Below are positions 6,803-9,451 of a DNA stretch of 9,451 nt, piece by piece. The DNA lies in the NCBI GenBank assembly GCA_002085265.1, contig NATI01000025.1, positions 1-9,451 of the forward strand. The letters run 5' to 3'. The position numbers were made by a program, and so were the translations under genes. Position 1 is the first letter of the stretch, and each line of letters opens with the position of its first letter. Below the pieces are notes generated by a model. The model worked only from the letters and a program-made list of their open reading frames with translations, made no database searches and had not been told where the DNA came from. This DNA comes from Candidatus Omnitrophica bacterium 4484_49. Lineage in GTDB: Bacteria > Omnitrophota > Gorgyraeia > Kaelpiales > Kaelpiaceae.

Positions 6803-7855
6803 TCACCTGATAACCTTCTGTATTATACCTCCGCCCAATACCACATCCCCATCGTATAATACAACTGATTGTCCCGGTGTAACTGCTGTCTGTTTTTCCT
6901 CAAAGCTCACCTTTAAATACCTGTTATCCAGTAACTGAAGACGGCATTTAGCAAAATTAGCAGAATATCTGATTTTAGCATATGCAGTTGGAGGTAAGTC
7001 ATCCACAAGAATATTTATCTCCCCCGCAATAAGAGCAGAAGACAAAAGGTCTTCCTTCCCGCCTACCACGATTTTATTTTCCTCCGGTTTTATATCAATT
7101 ACATATAAAGGATGTTTAAAACTTATCCCTAATCCTTCCCTCTGACCAATAGTATAAGCAGTTATGCCCTTATGTCTACCCAGAATGTTTCCCTCCTTAT
7201 CTATTATATCTCCGGGTTTATCCTTTATGAATTTTTTTACAAAAGACCGATAATCGTCCTGAATGAAGCAGATATCCTGACTCTGGGGTTTAGCATAAAC
7301 GGGGATTCCTTCCCTATGAGCAATCTCCCTAACCTCCTCTTTGGTGTAATCGCCGAGAGGGAAAATAATGGCGGAGAGATATTCTTTCTTTACAGGATAA
7401 AGAAAATAGGTCTGGTCTTTAACCCTATCTCGCGGCCGGAGTAAAAAATTTCTTCCATTCCTGTTTTCGACTTTTGCATAATGGCCAGTGGCTAAGTAAT
7501 CAAATCCCATATTCAATGCCTGGTGTAAAAGTTTGCCAAACTTCAAATACCTGTTGCATTCCACACAGGGATTAGGCGTTCTACCTTTCTTATATTCCTC
7601 AATAAATTTCTTGGCCACAAATTCCTCAAGGTCAACGGAGAAATCCCAGACATAATGGTCAATCCCAAGTTTATCCGCAACTCTTCTGGCATCTTCAATC
7701 GCTGATAGGCCACAACAGCGGGGTCTGGAATTATCGTCTATCTTAACTCCCAAACACATAGTCACACCACAAACCTCATAACCCTGCTTTTTTAACAAAA
7801 ACGCAGAGACAGAAGAATCCACACCCCCACTCATCGCTACCAACACTTTTTTCAT
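6803..7855 (-). CDS. mnmA: tRNA-uridine 2-sulfurtransferase MnmA
   Basis: MnmA adds sulfur to C2 of the wobble uridine 34 in tRNAs for Lys, Glu and Gln, after adenylating it with ATP. The 350-residue protein has the PP-loop SGGVDSS at 9-15, the catalytic NPCVEC motif (Cys97, Cys100) and the second cysteine in DICFI (Cys196); the C-terminal half carries the usual TIGQREGLGI segment. Keeping all three cysteines matters, because the E. coli enzyme has been reported to bind a cluster through the equivalent residues. The segment at about 35-50 contains a Cys47-Cys48 pair, part of a variant insertion seen in several anaerobic lineages. The ATG overlaps the iscU stop as ATGA, so translation is probably coupled, and the sulfur donor is encoded two genes upstream. 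Confidence 0.98.
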   Translation of the reverse strand: MKKVLVAMSGGVDSSVSAFLLKKQGYEVCGVTMCLGVKIDDNSRPRCCGLSAIEDARRVADKLGIDHYVWDFSVDLEEFVAKKFIEEYKKGRTPNPCVECNRYLKFGKLLHQALNMGFDYLATGHYAKVENRNGRNFLLRPRDRVKDQTYFLYPVKKEYLSAIIFPLGDYTKEEVREIAHREGIPVYAKPQSQDICFIQDDYRSFVKKFIKDKPGDIIDKEGNILGRHKGITAYTIGQREGLGISFKHPLYVIDIKPEENKIVVGGKEDLLSSALIAGEINILVDDLPPTAYAKIRYSANFAKCRLQLLDNRYLKVSFEEKQTAVTPGQSVVLYDGDVVLGGGIIQKVIR

Positions 7856-8229
7856 CTGCCACTTTTACTCCGATAATCCTCTATCGCAGCTTTCAACGCC
7901 TGTTCTGCCAGAACGGAACAATGAAGTTTATGCTTAGGGAGTCCACCCAGAGCTTCAGCAACAGCCTTGTTGGAAATCTTAAGTGCTTCTTCGATGGTTT
8001 TACCTTTAACCATTTCAGTAAGTATGGAACTGGTGGCTATGGCTGCTCCACAACCAAAGGTCTTAAACTTCACATCTGCAATTCTGTCATCTATTACTTT
8101 AATGTATAAAACCATGACATCTCCGCATACCGGATTGCCAACTTTTCCTACACCATCGGCATCTGGAATCTCCCCCACATTTCTGGGATTGAAAAAGTGG
8201 TCCAGAACCTTCTCAGAATATTCCTCCAT
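7852..8229 (-). CDS. iscU: Fe-S cluster scaffold, IscU/NifU N-terminal type
   Basis: IscU receives sulfur from IscS and iron to assemble [2Fe-2S] and [4Fe-4S] clusters for delivery to apoproteins. Starting at the ATG at 8229 gives 125 residues, the usual length. The three scaffold cysteines are all present: Cys35 in GNPVCGD, Cys60 in TFGCGAA, and Cys104 in LHCSVLA. Asp37 and His103, also part of the site, are conserved. A longer start at TTG 8235 is open but unlikely: the ribosome site AGGAAGGGA (8239-8247) lies nine bases before the ATG but only three before the TTG, and MEEYSEKVLDHF fits the family start. It begins just after the iscS stop and overlaps mnmA at its own end. No IscA, HscA/HscB or ferredoxin gene follows, so this is a reduced isc set. 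Confidence 0.96.
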   Translation of the reverse strand: MEEYSEKVLDHFFNPRNVGEIPDADGVGKVGNPVCGDVMVLYIKVIDDRIADVKFKTFGCGAAIATSSILTEMVKGKTIEEALKISNKAVAEALGGLPKHKLHCSVLAEQALKAAIEDYRSKSGR

Positions 8230-8231
8230 AA

Positions 8232-9425
8232 TCAACCGTCCCTTCCTGCTCTATACAGAGGAGACATGGACCGCAATCTGCTCACTACCTCAGGGAGCAC
8301 TTTCAGAACATAATCTACATCTCCTTCCTCCGTATACCTTCCCAGAGTAAGTCTTAATGAGCCGTGAGCAATCTCAGGTGGCAAACCAATGGCTAAAAGG
8401 ACATGGGACGGCTCCAGGCTTTGTGAAGAACAGGCGGAACCAGTAGAAGCACATATCCCTTTCATATCCAGACTCAAAACCAGGGATTCTCCCTCAATAT
8501 ATTTAAACCCAAAATTAACATTATTAGGTAGCCTTTTATCTGAAGACTCCGGTTCATCAACCACAGGGCCATTGAGAATCGTCTCCTCTATTTTTCTCAT
8601 CACACCAGTAATCAGTTTATCTCGAAGTCTTTTTAAATACACATTCTCCTCTTTCATCTTCTTCCGGGCAAGTTCCACCGCCTTGCCCAAGCCTATTATC
8701 CCGGGTACATTATGGGTGGAAGCACGCCTTCCCCTTTCTTGATCTCCACCGTGAAGGAAGGGGATAATTCTCGTGCCTTTTCTTATGTACAGAAAACCCA
8801 CTCCTTTAGGTCCATATAATTTATGAGCAGAAGCACTGAGCAAATCCACATTCATTTCATCTACATCTATATTTAAATGACCAAAAGTCTGTACGGCATC
8901 AGTATGGAAATATATGCCTCTCTCCTTTGCTATCTTCCCAATCTCGGCTATGGGCTGGATTGTCCCGATTTCATTATTGGCATGCATAATAGAAATTAAG
9001 ATGGTCCTGTCCTTTATAGCTTCTTTCACATCATCAGGATTAACGAAACCATTTTTATCGACTTTAAGATAGGTAACTTCAAAGCCCTGGTTCTCCAGAT
9101 ACTTACAGGGCTCGATGACAGCATGATGTTCCACTACCGAAGTTATTATGTGGTTGCCTCTCTCTTTATTGGCATAAGCAATCCCTTTTATGGCAAAATT
9201 ATTACTTTCAGTCCCTCCAGAAGTAAACACAATTTCATCGGGACTGGCATTTAAAAATTGACCGATCTTTTCCCGGACGGATTCCACAGCCTTCCTTGCT
9301 TTCTGTCCATAAGAATGCAAACTGGAAGGATTTCCAAATTGCTTACAAAAATAGGGCTGCATCTCTTTAAGAACCTCGGGATCAACAGGAGTAGTAGCAG
9401 CATAATCCATATATATTTTTTTCAT
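8232..9425 (-). CDS. iscS: Cysteine desulfurase, IscS/NifS type
   Basis: This PLP enzyme takes sulfur from cysteine to form a persulfide and alanine, feeding IscU and MnmA. The 397-residue protein is full length. It starts with the typical MKKIYMDYAATTPVDPEV and has GNPSSLHSYG, TSGGTESNN, the EHHAV stacking histidine (His100) and HTDAVQ with Asp176 for the PLP ring nitrogen. The PLP-binding lysine is Lys202 in SAHKLYGPKG. The sulfur-carrying cysteine is Cys332 in the flexible loop GSACSSQSLEPSHVL. The ATG is preceded by GAGAGGTGAG as ribosome site. It is the first gene of the group visible here; its promoter lies beyond the right edge. Together with iscU, mnmA and nadA it forms one sulfur-trafficking unit. 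NifS and IscS cannot be told apart by sequence alone, but nothing here suggests nitrogenase. Confidence 0.98.
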   Translation of the reverse strand: MKKIYMDYAATTPVDPEVLKEMQPYFCKQFGNPSSLHSYGQKARKAVESVREKIGQFLNASPDEIVFTSGGTESNNFAIKGIAYANKERGNHIITSVVEHHAVIEPCKYLENQGFEVTYLKVDKNGFVNPDDVKEAIKDRTILISIMHANNEIGTIQPIAEIGKIAKERGIYFHTDAVQTFGHLNIDVDEMNVDLLSASAHKLYGPKGVGFLYIRKGTRIIPFLHGGDQERGRRASTHNVPGIIGLGKAVELARKKMKEENVYLKRLRDKLITGVMRKIEETILNGPVVDEPESSDKRLPNNVNFGFKYIEGESLVLSLDMKGICASTGSACSSQSLEPSHVLLAIGLPPEIAHGSLRLTLGRYTEEGDVDYVLKVLPEVVSRLRSMSPLYRAGRDG

Positions 9426-9451
9426 CTCAACTCACCTCTCTAAAATTCATA

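Noticed and set aside
7852..8350. Plus-strand open frames across iscU and the end of iscS, and other antisense frames in the window
   Set aside because: They lie opposite well-supported genes, have no ribosome sites and show no family features.
9440..9451. End of another gene upstream of iscS (codons for YEF and then TAG on the minus strand)
   Set aside because: Only three codons are visible, too little to support a gene.

Overview
The window looks like a chromosomal piece of a bacterium with an AT-rich genome. Strong AGGAGG-type ribosome sites, Sec-type signal peptides, a sigma-70-like promoter, and tight operons with ATGA stop/start overlaps all point to a bacterium. The oxygen-sensitive, iron-sulfur-rich gene set (radical SAM enzyme, NifS/IscU pair, quinolinate synthase) suggests an anaerobe, probably from a poorly cultivated lineage. 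I cannot name the phylum from sequence alone. I see no mobile element, CRISPR array, tRNA or rRNA.

Layout: bases 1-1242 on the + strand hold a B12-binding-domain radical SAM gene, cut by the left edge and broken inside. Everything else is on the - strand and reads from right to left. The first - strand group (9425 down to 5865) is iscS-iscU-mnmA-nadA: a cysteine desulfurase and Fe-S scaffold followed by two likely clients, a tRNA thiolase and a [4Fe-4S] quinolinate synthase. The second group (5707 down to about 4153) has its own good promoter and encodes two exported proteins of unknown function. The second of these has an in-frame TAA followed by 50 more open codons. The third group (4110 down to 1243) encodes a calcium/sodium-type antiporter, a small zinc-ribbon protein, an exported two-part protein, and a GYD-domain protein that meets the broken radical SAM gene tail to tail.

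How the genes work together: the iscS group is a coherent sulfur-transfer unit. IscS releases sulfur from cysteine, IscU assembles clusters, MnmA uses the sulfur for 2-thiouridine in tRNA, and NadA needs a cluster for NAD synthesis. The two exported-protein groups are the least explained part. They have no recognisable enzyme signature and may act in the cell envelope. The most unusual points are the broken radical SAM gene, the stop-interrupted exported protein, and the C-terminal domain of the 429-residue exported protein, which is recognisable but uncharacterised. I see no convincing new defence or biosynthetic system here.
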